Under the pieces are notes generated by a model that ran no database searches, had not been told where the DNA came from, and was given only the letters and a program-made list of their open reading frames with translations. Positions 1-10,240 of a stretch of DNA of 64,000 bases are shown here, piece after piece (within the stretch, counting starts at the first letter, position 1; each line of letters begins with the position of its first letter). The stretch is from Armatimonadota bacterium (GTDB lineage Bacteria > Armatimonadota > UBA5829 > DTJY01). The position numbers were made by a program, and so were the translations under genes. The stretch is taken from contig JAIMAU010000007.1 in NCBI GenBank assembly GCA_023511795.1, positions 1 through 64,000 of the forward strand. Reading direction: 5' to 3'.

Positions 1-183
1 GTATGCGGGTAGTACCAATTTCATAACATCATGCTCGGTAACAATGCCTGCAAGTTTGCCGTCATTATCTACAACTGGGATACCGCTGATGTCCGACTCA
101 GCAAGCATTGAAACTGCCTTTTCGAGAGTGGTGTCAAATGTTGCGGTTGGTATATTTTGTCTTATCAATTCTCCTACTTTCAT
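1..183 (-). CDS. CBS-domain protein, N-terminal part (runs off window)
   Basis: The reading frame starts at an ATG at 183 behind a strong AGGGGAGGTGG ribosome binding site and stays open to the window edge, so only the first 61 residues are visible. They form most of one CBS motif: a VGELIRQ start, then ISGIPVVDNDG and LAGIVTEHDVM, which is the usual strand-helix ending of a CBS repeat. CBS pairs bind adenine nucleotides and regulate enzymes or transporters, or stand alone as small two-CBS proteins. Which kind this is cannot be told because the C-terminus is missing. It lies downstream of the GNAT gene on the same strand with a 184-base gap. Confidence 0.8.
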   Translation of the reverse strand, partial: MKVGELIRQNIPTATFDTTLEKAVSMLAESDISGIPVVDNDGKLAGIVTEHDVMKLVLPAY

Positions 184-367
184 TTCCACCTCCCCTATTT
201 ATCTACAACAAAAACAATATACGAAAAACTGTAGAAAGATTAACCAACCTAGCGCAAAAATCCTTTAGTTATTTAACTACAGAAAGTTGGAAATAAAAGA
301 AATACTATTGTTGTAGAGTATCAGATGATGCAAGTATCACCAGGGCATTAATAACGTGCCAAACTTT

Positions 368-784
368 TTATTCGTCACGCTGAAGCATATCGGTGTATAT
401 GCCAGGTGTACTGTCAGGGATTAAGGTAGCACCAACGCACTTTGAGTAGAAGTCCACTGGCCCGACGCCGCCTATTATGGCGTAAGCATATCCCATTTCC
501 CTCATCGCCCGCAGGCACTCTATGAGGAGAACCTTGCCAATCCCCTTGCCCCTATATTCCTCATTCACTCCTGTTGGCCCGAAGAACCCACGGCATGTTA
601 CTTCATAGCAACCGAAGCCGATAATCTTTTTCTCATGAGTGGCGATGAAAATTGTAGGCGGTTGAGAAGAAAAAGCGGTATCGGCTTCGTCTGCCCAGAC
701 CTCAGACCATTTGCTGAGCACGTACCTACGAACAACCGAGCGTTCGAGTGGGCGTGCATGTCTAATGATAATACCCTCAGCCAT
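368..784 (-). CDS. GNAT family N-acetyltransferase
   Basis: This 138-residue protein has the length and layout of a single GNAT domain. The acetyl-CoA pyrophosphate-binding loop RGKGIG is at residues 78-83, preceded by GVNEEY, and the C-terminal part has a typical DFYSKCVGAT segment that closes the fold. The family transfers an acetyl group from acetyl-CoA to an amine; the substrate cannot be inferred here. A GGAGTG ribosome binding site sits just upstream of the ATG. It follows the six-hairpin glycosidase gene by 72 bases on the same strand and may be co-transcribed with it, but nothing links the two functions. Confidence 0.85.
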   Translation of the reverse strand: MAEGIIIRHARPLERSVVRRYVLSKWSEVWADEADTAFSSQPPTIFIATHEKKIIGFGCYEVTCRGFFGPTGVNEEYRGKGIGKVLLIECLRAMREMGYAYAIIGGVGPVDFYSKCVGATLIPDSTPGIYTDMLQRDE

Positions 785-856
785 GAGTCACTCCATGTCT
801 TCACGGTCGTCGGGCAGCTTTAAAAGATGAACAAGCATATCAGGCATTTGAAATCC

Positions 857-2857
857 TTACTCCTGTAGTTTTGAATATAATGTCGAAAGCTTCCTCTTTT
901 GAGGATCATTCGAGGAGGCATAGCGCTTCATTAGGGAATCAAGCCCATTATACATGTTCACGGCAGCATTCTTATACATGTTTAAGATTGCTGCTCGTTT
1001 TTCTGGACTGAACTGCCGATATTCTCCTGCTACATCCCTCGCTACTCTCTCATCATAGGCTTGAAGGGCGTTAATAGTTTCCTTTAGAAATGCAAGCTCA
1101 TAATCGACGTTAGATTCCTCTTTTATGAGGCCCATCATCGAGTTAAGCACTGAGAGTAGAGGTTTGGTGAATGACTCCGAAGGCTTTAGCTTATTTGCAG
1201 GTTTGATTCCAACAATCCCTTCTGCTGACTTATAATTCAGTTTTTTAACTGCATCTCGAGGCCATTCGCCCGTCATTGTAATCTCCACTTGGGCCCTTTT
1301 CGGCAACAATGCAAATGGCAGAACAATCCGGTCTTTTTCAGTCTGAGTTATGATTTTTCCATTAGCTTTAACTGTTTCGACCTCGGGGCCGTTGTTCTTG
1401 ACAGCTATGAAAATTCGCTTTTCTCCGAAACGTATGGGCTCCTTTTGAACATATTCGCTTATAAAAGGCGGCAAGTGAGGGTAGAGCGTCAAGCCGTCGG
1501 CTTTGTATACATATTCGAAAAGTCCGCGGATAGTTGCGGCGGGGACTCCCAAGGCGTCGTAACAAAGATTGGTTAGCCTATCCTTAAACCAGATATCGCC
1601 CCCAAAATTGGTTAACGGTGCGTCCATTTGGTAATCCCGCACGAACTTCATGGATTGAAGATTTGAACGCCAGACATCCTCATATTTTCCCAGTCGGTAG
1701 TAGGCAATTATCGCTCGGGCTTCCATGGTGGACCATACGCCGCCGTTAACCCATCTACCGTATTCCCAAAGACCATTTAGATTCGTACTATCCCATGCTT
1801 CATATGTATCGTCAAGGGAAGGATAGTTTGTTATAAGAAAGTCATGCGGCCGAAGCTGAGGAATTGAAGCGACCTTCGCGTAAATTTTATTAGCCTGCGC
1901 CTCGTCTACAACGCGGAAACATATGGCATCAACATTGGGGGCAACTTCAAAGTAACCGTATTTCTCATTGCCAAATACGCCGTGTTTTGTTCCATTAACT
2001 TCCATTGATTTGACAAAGTAACCCTCCGAAGTCGTGAGCAGCGGCAGGGAGTCTCTTGTTATTTTACGCCGTTGCTCATAAAGCTTTGTCTTTTCCTTAT
2101 CGCCGACAAGCTTAAATAGCTCAATCATGCGGTCGCATGCGGCAATGTAATTAACCGAAAGTCCAGCTAAATATCCCCTACCAAAGCTTCCATCTGGCTG
2201 TCGTATGCCCCCATAACTCGGTGCTAGGAGATTAGCCGCTGGGCCCACTAAAAAAAGGCCATTAGCATCACGCCTGGTTTCTATAAAGTTGCATGCTCGT
2301 TCCAAGTTTGGCAAGTACTTTTTTATTGCAGCCTTATCTCGCTGAATAAGAAGTAGTTCTGCTTGCATTACCGCGCCAGCTGCGGTGAACTCAAAACCCC
2401 AATCATGGATTGGCCAATTGCAATCGCCCTGAACCATATGGGCGCCGGTTGGAAATGCACAATCACATAAGCACCCATCTGGCCCTATAAGGTCGTGTTC
2501 GCGTTTTGTCTTTCCATCGCCCTGGTGCTTAAACCACATATCTTGCGAGTGTTGAAGGAACGTCAGGTATGGCTCCTGCAGAAATGGTAGTGAGCAATAT
2601 GTTGGCCCGTAGCTGTTCTGAACCCACCATGCCATCCATGTCGGAAATCCCTCAATCAAGCAGTCCCACTCTGGGTAATAAAGCATAGAAATATTTTGGG
2701 TATCTGGATTTGCATGGAAGAAGCCGAAGGATTGGTCAATCAATCGCAGGAACGCCGCATCGCCCTTCCCCTCGCAATAGCGCCCCGAATATTTGGTGGC
2801 ATTTGCATCCGACATGCTTATCAACATTGCTAGCACTCCAAAGATTATCAATCTCAT
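857..2857 (-). CDS. secreted (alpha/alpha)6 six-hairpin glycosidase-like protein
   Basis: From the ATG at 2857 the product has 666 residues and begins with a signal peptide (MRLIIFGVLAMLISMSDANA). An in-frame ATG at 2929 would add 24 residues inside the previous gene and place the signal peptide internally, so it is rejected. The body is rich in Trp, Tyr and Gly with NGGVWSTMEARAI and a WDSTNLNGLW segment, the style of six-hairpin barrels of GH63, GH78 and GH94 type, followed by a small beta domain and a helical tail of about 120 residues. A polysaccharide-active enzyme outside the cytoplasm is inferred; the exact family and substrate are not resolved. The gene starts 8 bases after the GH99-like gene ends, so the two form an operon. 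Confidence 0.75.
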   Translation of the reverse strand: MRLIIFGVLAMLISMSDANATKYSGRYCEGKGDAAFLRLIDQSFGFFHANPDTQNISMLYYPEWDCLIEGFPTWMAWWVQNSYGPTYCSLPFLQEPYLTFLQHSQDMWFKHQGDGKTKREHDLIGPDGCLCDCAFPTGAHMVQGDCNWPIHDWGFEFTAAGAVMQAELLLIQRDKAAIKKYLPNLERACNFIETRRDANGLFLVGPAANLLAPSYGGIRQPDGSFGRGYLAGLSVNYIAACDRMIELFKLVGDKEKTKLYEQRRKITRDSLPLLTTSEGYFVKSMEVNGTKHGVFGNEKYGYFEVAPNVDAICFRVVDEAQANKIYAKVASIPQLRPHDFLITNYPSLDDTYEAWDSTNLNGLWEYGRWVNGGVWSTMEARAIIAYYRLGKYEDVWRSNLQSMKFVRDYQMDAPLTNFGGDIWFKDRLTNLCYDALGVPAATIRGLFEYVYKADGLTLYPHLPPFISEYVQKEPIRFGEKRIFIAVKNNGPEVETVKANGKIITQTEKDRIVLPFALLPKRAQVEITMTGEWPRDAVKKLNYKSAEGIVGIKPANKLKPSESFTKPLLSVLNSMMGLIKEESNVDYELAFLKETINALQAYDERVARDVAGEYRQFSPEKRAAILNMYKNAAVNMYNGLDSLMKRYASSNDPQKRKLSTLYSKLQE

Positions 2858-2865
2858 ACTTAATG

Positions 2866-4611
2866 TTAATCTCCTAAAATAATTACTTTGCTGATAAGGA
2901 AACGAACGCCAGCACCTGCGTTGGCGCAAGGATCGATTCTTAGCCTAAGTAGAGGTGTGCCCGTTTTCCCCCAGCAGACTATCTCTGATACATCGACCAC
3001 TGGGTATCCTTTTGTTGGCCAAGAAACATTAGCAGAAGCGAACCCACAGAACTCTGGCATCAGGCCAGTAGACCAGTAAATCTCCATATCGCGTTGCTCG
3101 ATGTTAGTTGTATTGCTTATTATCTTCCCTTCTATAGCGATGTGCTTTATCTGGTGCATTGGAATACGCATCTCAGGAAGTACGATCTTTGGGTCGATGC
3201 CCTTTGCTTCGAATAAGGTTCCTTCAGGTGTCCTTTCTATGGCAGATATGTTATCGAACCAAACGTCCTCCATTGCTATGCCGCCGGTTGCAAAGTCTAT
3301 AATATATGGCATTTTTACCTCGGGCACATCAAAACTCCTCCCACGCCGCGCCAATTTCGGTTTTTTGCTGGGCCACGGCTTTAGCTCGTTTTCCTTGGCA
3401 ACCTTCAGCTCATCGGGCGTGAGCACGCTCCATGATTCAATCTCCTGTGCAGTCGGAAGTGACTCGTTAGGCGACCGTTTGCCAAGCACATTTGCCAAAA
3501 CCTTGAGGAATCCGAAGCCATGTTCCTTTGATGGCTCGATACAAGCGCCCTCGCCCCATTCATTCCAAGCCTCAATCATCACGACTGGAGATGCTGGATT
3601 GATTTGCTTGAGTGCGCCCCTGAACATTATTTCAAATGCCTTAGGCGTGCTTCCGACATTCATGAAGGCGTTTTCTACACCACGTCGCGGGCGGTCGTCC
3701 CATCCTGGGAACGTCGCTGGCCAGTATGGAATGCCTGCCTTTATGCTATCTTTTTTTACCTGCTCGTAAAAGCAATCGGAGAGCATTACAGCAAGGTCAG
3801 GATAAGGCACAGCTTCAGTATTCCATACTACGCATGGAGGGCGCATCCATGAGTACGTGTAGGCGGTGAAAGCGTCAAAGCCTATTTCTTTTAACATGGA
3901 CATATATTCGCGAGAGCTGCCATGATATAGCGCTACAAGGTAAAGGCCTTTGAAGCCATTTTCTCTTGCACGTTTCCTCATTGCGGCCAGCGTGTCCTTG
4001 AGAACGTCAGGGCCACCGAAGCTAAGAAGCTGGCGTATGTCATATATCATGAATACTGGGCATCCGTTTATTTTCAAGTAGTTCGGGCGATGGAAGTATC
4101 TTGCACACAAGAGGTCTGTCATCTCGAGAATAGCAGACTTTGTTTGGTCAAGCGGCTTAAGCCACCATCCACCGCCGTGATTGCACCAGTGAATGCAAAA
4201 CTTGATGTCTTTTGCATTCTTGGCTTGCAGGAACCCACGGTCCAGTGATTCGTAGAGGAATTCCTGGCCGGCGTTGTAATACCAATCGAAAGCAATAAAA
4301 TCTATTCCGTGGGAGGACATCCAGGTAATGTAGTACTTCCATAGCCGAGGGTCTGCATCGTTATAGAATCCGCATAGCGGTCGTGGAACAGCGGCCTTCA
4401 TAATTGCTGACCGCCATTCACTTGTTTCGCCTGATGGATTCTTAGCGGCACGATACCAGCCTGGAAAGTAGTAGACTCCAATCATCGGCTTGACCTCCGT
4501 TGCATAAGAAGCATAGTGGGCTAGCAACCCAATGCAAGCCATTATGGTTATCAAGAATTGGCGGGGAAAAGCAGGGAAAAATAAAAGATAGGATGCTTTT
4601 GTGTAACTCAC
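2866..4611 (-). CDS. secreted GH99-like / WbsX-type glycosidase domain protein
   Basis: The 581-residue product starts with a hydrophobic signal sequence (residues about 18-38, ending ASYA-TEV). Residues about 42-375 match the GH99-like domain often called WbsX: an IGVYYFPGWY opening, a FDWYYN segment near residue 109, and EAWNEWGEGACIEP near 347-360, the hallmark that carries the acidic residues of this barrel family. About 150 further residues form a beta-rich C-terminal domain that looks like an accessory carbohydrate-binding module. Characterised GH99 enzymes are endo-mannosidases or mannanases, while many GH99-like proteins have no known substrate. It is the first gene of a pair with the six-hairpin protein, which suggests joint breakdown of an external glycan. 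Confidence 0.8.
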   Translation of the reverse strand: MSYTKASYLLFFPAFPRQFLITIMACIGLLAHYASYATEVKPMIGVYYFPGWYRAAKNPSGETSEWRSAIMKAAVPRPLCGFYNDADPRLWKYYITWMSSHGIDFIAFDWYYNAGQEFLYESLDRGFLQAKNAKDIKFCIHWCNHGGGWWLKPLDQTKSAILEMTDLLCARYFHRPNYLKINGCPVFMIYDIRQLLSFGGPDVLKDTLAAMRKRARENGFKGLYLVALYHGSSREYMSMLKEIGFDAFTAYTYSWMRPPCVVWNTEAVPYPDLAVMLSDCFYEQVKKDSIKAGIPYWPATFPGWDDRPRRGVENAFMNVGSTPKAFEIMFRGALKQINPASPVVMIEAWNEWGEGACIEPSKEHGFGFLKVLANVLGKRSPNESLPTAQEIESWSVLTPDELKVAKENELKPWPSKKPKLARRGRSFDVPEVKMPYIIDFATGGIAMEDVWFDNISAIERTPEGTLFEAKGIDPKIVLPEMRIPMHQIKHIAIEGKIISNTTNIEQRDMEIYWSTGLMPEFCGFASANVSWPTKGYPVVDVSEIVCWGKTGTPLLRLRIDPCANAGAGVRFLISKVIILGD

Positions 4612-5052
4612 GCTAATTGCTCCCGTTTTCGCATATTAGCCTAGGATTAAAAGTGTACAAATGCATTAATCACTAATGACTAATGGGAAAAGCCAGCGTT
4701 ACTTCCACCCATAATTTTTCGATAAGATACATAAAATTGGAAACTAGTACCGTTACGTTATCGCCTGCCTGCTCGACGTGTAATCGAAGTGTAGCTTTTC
4801 TCGGCCGCATTGTCAAGCAGCGGATGTCAATTCGCATTTAAGCCAAACCGCATAGTAGAAAACAAGCAAATGCTGTGATAAAAGGTCCTTCCACCAGCGT
4901 TTAATACCTGCTTATGGCAGACTTTCTGCGCACTTTTGCCAACAATTGTGCGTAGTTTCTGATAGTTACAGTTGCATTTACAATCTCTAGAAAATAAATT
5001 TGGAGCGCAATTTACACGTACTCGGATGATGTAAAAGGGGTGTGCTTTTATC
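4612..5052. other. intergenic region without a supported gene
   Basis: This stretch lies between the divergent GH99-like gene and the tRNA promoters. It should hold the promoter of the GH99-like operon, but I could not find a convincing -35/-10 pair for the minus strand. The open frame across 4827-5195 on the minus strand has no family resemblance, runs through the tRNA promoters and is taken as noise. Confidence 0.6.
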
Positions 5053-5081
5053 TTGACATATTTCTCGTAGGATGCTATACT
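5053..5081 (+). promoter_or_regulatory. distal sigma-70 promoter of the tRNA cluster
   Basis: TTGACA at 5053-5058 and TATACT at 5076-5081 are separated by 17 bases, an almost ideal housekeeping promoter. Transcription should start near 5088, about 118 bases before the first tRNA. Confidence 0.8.
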
Positions 5082-5139
5082 TTGATTGCACAAATCGCTT
5101 TGAGTGAGAAAATCGAGCAGGTGGCGATACCTGTTTTTA

Positions 5140-5168
5140 TTGACAGCAGGGCGTAGTATTGATATACT
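5140..5168 (+). promoter_or_regulatory. proximal sigma-70 promoter of the tRNA cluster
   Basis: A second TTGACA (5140-5145) and TATACT (5163-5168) with the same 17-base spacer lies 87 bases downstream of the first promoter. Transcription would start near 5175, about 30 bases before tRNA-Val. Confidence 0.8.
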
Positions 5169-5205
5169 ACGAAGTAAAGAGGGTCCGGTAAGCAATCCCG
5201 GACGC

Positions 5206-5281
5206 GGGCGAATAGCTCAGTTGGGAGAGCGCTTCCCTTACAAGGAAGAGGTCACAGGTTCGAGCCCTGTTTCGCCCACCA
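5206..5281 (+). tRNA. tRNA-Val (anticodon TAC)
   Basis: A complete 76-base cloverleaf is visible: acceptor arms GGGCGAA and TTCGCCC, D-arm AGCTCAGTTGGGAGAGC, anticodon stem CTTCC/GGAAG with loop CTTACAA (TAC at 5239-5241), T-loop GGTTCGAGCC and an encoded CCA end. TAC reads GUA and other Val codons. It is the first of four tRNAs in the cluster. Confidence 0.97.
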
Positions 5282-5348
5282 ACGAAGCCAAGCAAAAGCG
5301 GAAGGAACACAGGAAGGGTTTCCTCACTTTTGACTTTTGGCTCAACAC

Positions 5349-5427
5349 GGGGGTGTAGCTCAGTACGGTTTAGAGCGCCTGCCTGTCACGCAGGAGGCCG
5401 CGGGTTCAAGTCCCGTCATCCCCGCCA
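5349..5427 (+). tRNA. tRNA-Asp (anticodon GTC)
   Basis: Acceptor arms GGGGGTG and CATCCCC pair with one G-T wobble. The anticodon stem CCTGC/GCAGG holds the loop CTGTCAC with GTC at 5385-5387. The D-loop is slightly long (CAGTACGGTTTAGAG), giving 79 bases including the encoded CCA. The T-arm GGGTTCAAGTCCC is standard. Confidence 0.96.
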
Positions 5428-5476
5428 TTTTTAATTTGAAAGCTGACTTTGCCGATAGCCTTTACCGCGAAGTAGT

Positions 5477-5552
5477 GCCGGGATAGCTCAGTTGGTAGAG
5501 CAGTGGACTGAAAATCCACGTGTCCCCAGTTCGATTCTGGGTCCCGGCACCA
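5477..5552 (+). tRNA. tRNA-Phe (anticodon GAA)
   Basis: Acceptor arms GCCGGGA and TCCCGGC pair perfectly. The anticodon stem GTGGA/TCCAC holds the loop CTGAAAA with GAA at 5510-5512, and the T-loop reads GTTCGATTC. The gene has 76 bases including an encoded CCA. Confidence 0.97.
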
Positions 5553-5580
5553 ATCTGATATTATCAGAGCGGTGGTGCGG

Positions 5581-5656
5581 GCCGACGTAGCTCAGCTGGT
5601 AGAGCAGCGCATTCGTAATGCGCGGGTCGTCCGTTCGAATCGGATCGTCGGCTCCA
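5581..5656 (+). tRNA. tRNA-Thr (anticodon CGT)
   Basis: Acceptor arms GCCGACG and CGTCGGC pair perfectly. The anticodon stem GCGCA/TGCGC holds the loop TTCGTAA with CGT at 5614-5616, which reads ACG. The discriminator base is T and CCA is encoded. It is the last tRNA of the cluster and is followed by galU after about 120 bases, so read-through into galU is possible. Confidence 0.97.
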
Positions 5657-5777
5657 TTTATATGTCTCCGAGGATTTGGACTGTGATTTTCCAGGGCTGT
5701 GCTGGTTGGCCTCGCTTTTTATTCCTTCGCCTACTATTTTCAGTTGAACCACAAGATTTTTCGCTGGAGGTAAGTTT

Positions 5778-6611
5778 ATGCCTACCAATAATTCCATAAT
5801 AACAAAAGCTGTAATTCCTGCCGCTGGGCATGGCACTCGACTGAGACCGCTTACAAATATCATCCCAAAGGTACTATTGCCGCTTGGAACCAAGCCAACT
5901 GTCCAGCATATAGTAGAGGAGTTGCAGGCGGTGGGCGTAGAAGATATTATATTTGTAGTTTCTCCAACCGGAGGAAGTATAAGGGAATATTTCGACAGTG
6001 CAGATTGTAAGGGCAAAGTTCGTATTTCGTATGCTGTTCAGAAGACCCAAAAAGGCCTTGCCGATGCAATTTTGCAAGCGGAAGAGTTGGTAGGCGAAGA
6101 TGATTTTATCGTAGCATTGGGGGATACAGTTGTAATCTCCCCATACGATGATTTTCCAGTGAGGAGATTAATATCAGCTTACCAATCAAATCCAGCGTTC
6201 GCAGCCATTCTTGTTGAGAAGGTGCCGATTAGCACTTCGCCAAAATATGGCATGGTTAAGCCCATGGGCGAAATTGCTGAGTCGTTTGAAATATCGGATG
6301 TAATAGAAAAGCCGCCGGTCGAAGAATCACCAAGTGATTATGCAATCGGTGGGAGATATATCTTCAGGCCAGAGATATTTGACTGGATAAGGCGGACGCC
6401 CCCAGGGGCATTGGGCGAGATTCAAATTACCGATGCGGTAAGGCTGGGAATCTCCGCCGGAAAGCGGGTTTGGTGCGTGCCGACACGAAAAGATGAATAC
6501 CGATATGACATCGGAGACTTTAAAGTTTACTGTGCAGCATTTATTAAAACATGCATGGCTGACCCTCATCTTTCGGCAATAGTAGAGAAGGTTGCGAAGG
6601 GGGAGTCCTAA
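5778..6611 (+). CDS. galU: UTP--glucose-1-phosphate uridylyltransferase
   Basis: GalU makes UDP-glucose from UTP and glucose 1-phosphate for glycan and exopolysaccharide synthesis in the cytoplasm. The 277-residue protein carries the nucleotide-binding signature AAGHGTRLRPLT near residues 15-26 with the PK pair at 30-31, QKTQKGLADAI in the middle and a VIEKPP loop, all typical of GalU. It lacks a C-terminal hexapeptide domain. The length is close to the family norm of about 290. The ATG has a GGAGGT site 6 bases upstream. It opens a plus-strand run of sugar-nucleotide genes, and the next gene begins within two bases of its stop. Confidence 0.9.
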   Translation: MPTNNSIITKAVIPAAGHGTRLRPLTNIIPKVLLPLGTKPTVQHIVEELQAVGVEDIIFVVSPTGGSIREYFDSADCKGKVRISYAVQKTQKGLADAILQAEELVGEDDFIVALGDTVVISPYDDFPVRRLISAYQSNPAFAAILVEKVPISTSPKYGMVKPMGEIAESFEISDVIEKPPVEESPSDYAIGGRYIFRPEIFDWIRRTPPGALGEIQITDAVRLGISAGKRVWCVPTRKDEYRYDIGDFKVYCAAFIKTCMADPHLSAIVEKVAKGES

Positions 6612-6612
6612 A

Positions 6613-7713
6613 GTGTATGTGCCGATGGCTGATCTAAGGGCTCAGTATCAGTCAATTAGGTCTGATATAGACAAGGCAGTTCAGACTGTAATGGAAAATG
6701 GCCGGTATATACTAGGCGAAAATGTTGCAGCTTTAGAGAGAGAAATAGCCGAGTACTGCGGCTCAACATATGGAATCGGCGTCGCATCGGGGACGGATGC
6801 TCTAGCACTATCACTTAAAGCGCTTGGAGTAAAAGCCGGAGATGAGGTAATCACTACGCCGTTTACATTCGTGGCGACTGTTGAGGTGATAGCTCTATTA
6901 GGCGCCCGTCCGATATTTGTTGATATCGACCCAAAAACCTTTAATATTTGCCCGATATTACTGGAAGATAAAATTACCCCAAGAACGAAAGCCATAATAC
7001 CTGTACATTTATATGGTCAAACGGCGGATATGACCTCTATACTCGAGGTTGCTAGGCGTCATAACGTTCATGTGATATGCGACGGCGCCCAAGCCATCGG
7101 CGCAGAACACAAAGGGAAGCCAATCGGGTTTTATGGTGATATGGTCACGCTAAGCTTTTTCCCGACTAAGAACCTCGGCGCAGCAGGAGATGGTGGAATG
7201 GTGCTCACAAATAATCAGGGGTTGGCGGAGAAAGTCAAATATCTGCGGTTTCATGGAAGCGGCGGAACCTACTCATACAAGCTCATTGGCTACTGCAGTC
7301 GGCTAGATGAGCTCCAAGCCTCGATACTCAGAGCCAAACTTCCCTATCTGGATAGGTGGAATGAGAGGCGTCGGAATAACGCAGCTATATACAACGAACT
7401 TTTCGCAGATGCTTGCATTAGCATTCCCACAGAACAGCCAGGTAACAAGCATGTTTATCATCAATATACAATAAGAACAACGCGGCGCGACGAACTTAGA
7501 AGCTATTTAAAATCAGCAGGTATTGAAACTGGAATATACTATCCTACTCCTTTGCACTATGAGGAGGCATATCGTTATCTGGGATACAAGGAAGGCGACT
7601 TTCCTGAGGCTGAGAAAGCTGCACGTGAAGTGCTTTCTTTGCCGGTGTTTCCCGAACTTACAGAGCAACAACTTGCCCATGTGGCAGCTACTGTTCGTAC
7701 TTTCTTTGAGTGA
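6613..7713 (+). CDS. DegT/DnrJ/EryC1/StrS family sugar aminotransferase
   Basis: A PLP-dependent aminotransferase of the type that converts keto-sugar nucleotides into amino sugars. Visible hallmarks are the N-terminal PMADLRAQY, the GVASGTDAL loop, CDGAQAIGA with the Asp that contacts the pyridine nitrogen, and the Schiff-base lysine in FFPTKNLGAAGDGG (residue 186). I chose the GTG at 6613 because AAGGGGGAG lies 7 bases upstream and it directly follows the galU stop; an ATG at 6592 would overlap galU by 20 bases. That gives 366 residues, normal for the family. The product sugar is unknown, but position between two nucleotidyltransferases points to surface-glycan precursor synthesis. Confidence 0.9.
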   Translation: MYVPMADLRAQYQSIRSDIDKAVQTVMENGRYILGENVAALEREIAEYCGSTYGIGVASGTDALALSLKALGVKAGDEVITTPFTFVATVEVIALLGARPIFVDIDPKTFNICPILLEDKITPRTKAIIPVHLYGQTADMTSILEVARRHNVHVICDGAQAIGAEHKGKPIGFYGDMVTLSFFPTKNLGAAGDGGMVLTNNQGLAEKVKYLRFHGSGGTYSYKLIGYCSRLDELQASILRAKLPYLDRWNERRRNNAAIYNELFADACISIPTEQPGNKHVYHQYTIRTTRRDELRSYLKSAGIETGIYYPTPLHYEEAYRYLGYKEGDFPEAEKAAREVLSLPVFPELTEQQLAHVAATVRTFFE

Positions 7714-7747
7714 TTGACAGAGTTCTCTGGGGAGGATAAGTTCGAGA

Positions 7748-8782
7748 ATGAAGGCGATGATACTGGCAGCAGGAGTAGGTTCAAGGTTGGACCCCCTGAC
7801 GCGCAATGTGCCAAAACCCATGGTGCCAATTATGAACAAGCCCGTCATGGAGCATATTGTCGAGTTGCTTGCAAGACATGGGTTTAGGAACATAATGGTG
7901 AATCTGCATTACCTAGGCGACCAAATAGAAAGTTACTTTGGTGATGGCTCAAGATGGGGAGTGAAAATCCATTACTCCCATGAAGACCGCCTTTGGGGCG
8001 ATGCAGGGAGTGTCAAACGCTGTGAAAACTTCTTCGACAGCACCTTCGTTGTTATAGGTGGCGATGACCTTGCTGATATAGACCTTAGCCGCTTGGTAAA
8101 CTTGCACAAAGAGAAAAAAGCGATTTGCACCATTGCTCTATCGCTTGTAGATGACCCATCCGAGTATGGTATAGCTCTGTGTGATGAACGAGATAGAATC
8201 ACAAGGTTTATTGAGAAACCTAAGGGCGAGGTAATCTTCAGCAATTTGGCGAATACTGGCATATACGTCTTGGAGCCCGAGATATTCGAACTTATCCCCA
8301 AGGACACGTTTTTTGGCTTTGGTAACAATGTATTTCCGCTACTTCTTGAGCAAAAGCGGCGATTCTATGGATGCATTACCTCTGGATACTGGCGTGATGT
8401 TGGTAATCTGAAACAGTACCAAGAAACCCATAATGATGCCCTGCGCGGCCGAGTAAAAATACAATTTCCCCTGCCGGAGGTTCGGAAGTACGTATGGATG
8501 GGCACAAATACGCAAATAGACCCAACCGCAGAGATTGGCTATCCAGTCGTGATTGGCAATAACTGCGTAATTGAGCGAAACGCAAGGGTGTTGGAAAACT
8601 CGGTGCTTGGTGACAATTGCGTTGTGGAACAGGAAGCTGCCGTGAAGGAAAGCATCTTGTGGGAGGGGGCTCGAGTAATGCAGAATACGATACTCGAGCG
8701 CTGTGTTGTTGGAAAAGGCTGCCAAGTAAAATCGAACGCTGCTGTGTTCGATGGGGTGATTGTTGATCCGAACAGACACTGA
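7748..8782 (+). CDS. NDP-sugar pyrophosphorylase with C-terminal left-handed beta-helix
   Basis: The N-terminal 230 residues form a nucleotidyltransferase domain with AAGVGSRLDPLT, the PKPM pair and GGDDLADIDLS, closest in style to mannose-1-phosphate guanylyltransferases or glucose-1-phosphate nucleotidyltransferases. The C-terminal 100 residues (from about TQIDPTAEIG) show isoleucine/valine-led hexapeptide repeats such as IGNNCVIE and LGDNCVVE, forming a left-handed beta-helix for oligomerisation or, in bifunctional relatives, acyl transfer. The base and sugar specificity cannot be read from sequence. It follows the aminotransferase by 34 bases and fits a shared glycan-precursor operon. Confidence 0.85.
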   Translation: MKAMILAAGVGSRLDPLTRNVPKPMVPIMNKPVMEHIVELLARHGFRNIMVNLHYLGDQIESYFGDGSRWGVKIHYSHEDRLWGDAGSVKRCENFFDSTFVVIGGDDLADIDLSRLVNLHKEKKAICTIALSLVDDPSEYGIALCDERDRITRFIEKPKGEVIFSNLANTGIYVLEPEIFELIPKDTFFGFGNNVFPLLLEQKRRFYGCITSGYWRDVGNLKQYQETHNDALRGRVKIQFPLPEVRKYVWMGTNTQIDPTAEIGYPVVIGNNCVIERNARVLENSVLGDNCVVEQEAAVKESILWEGARVMQNTILERCVVGKGCQVKSNAAVFDGVIVDPNRH

Positions 8783-8897
8783 GTCTATGCAATCACTTCA
8801 AGCATTCTTCGGGTACTTAAAACCCACGAGGAAATATCAGTTGGAAACTTAGCATAAAAGAGCTTTTAAAGGGAAGTGTAAAAGAATAATTTTGTGA

Positions 8898-10178
<1,281 letters not shown>

Positions 10179-10240
10179 CGCTCGTCAATTCATGTTGTCG
10201 AGCCTCGCTTTGGTTGATTTGAAGGGAAGGTCAGCTTATC

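Noticed and set aside
2858-2929. ATG at 2929 as the start of the six-hairpin glycosidase gene
   Set aside because: It would put the signal peptide at residue 25 and lie inside the coding end of the GH99-like gene.
4827-5195. A 122-residue open frame on the minus strand across the tRNA promoters
   Set aside because: It has no ribosome binding site or domain resemblance, has an odd Cys/His/Arg-rich composition, and overlaps both promoters of the tRNA cluster.
7716-7744. TTGACA with TAAGTT 17 bases on, between the aminotransferase and the second nucleotidyltransferase
   Set aside because: The -10 is poor and covers the ribosome binding region, and the genes appear to be one operon.
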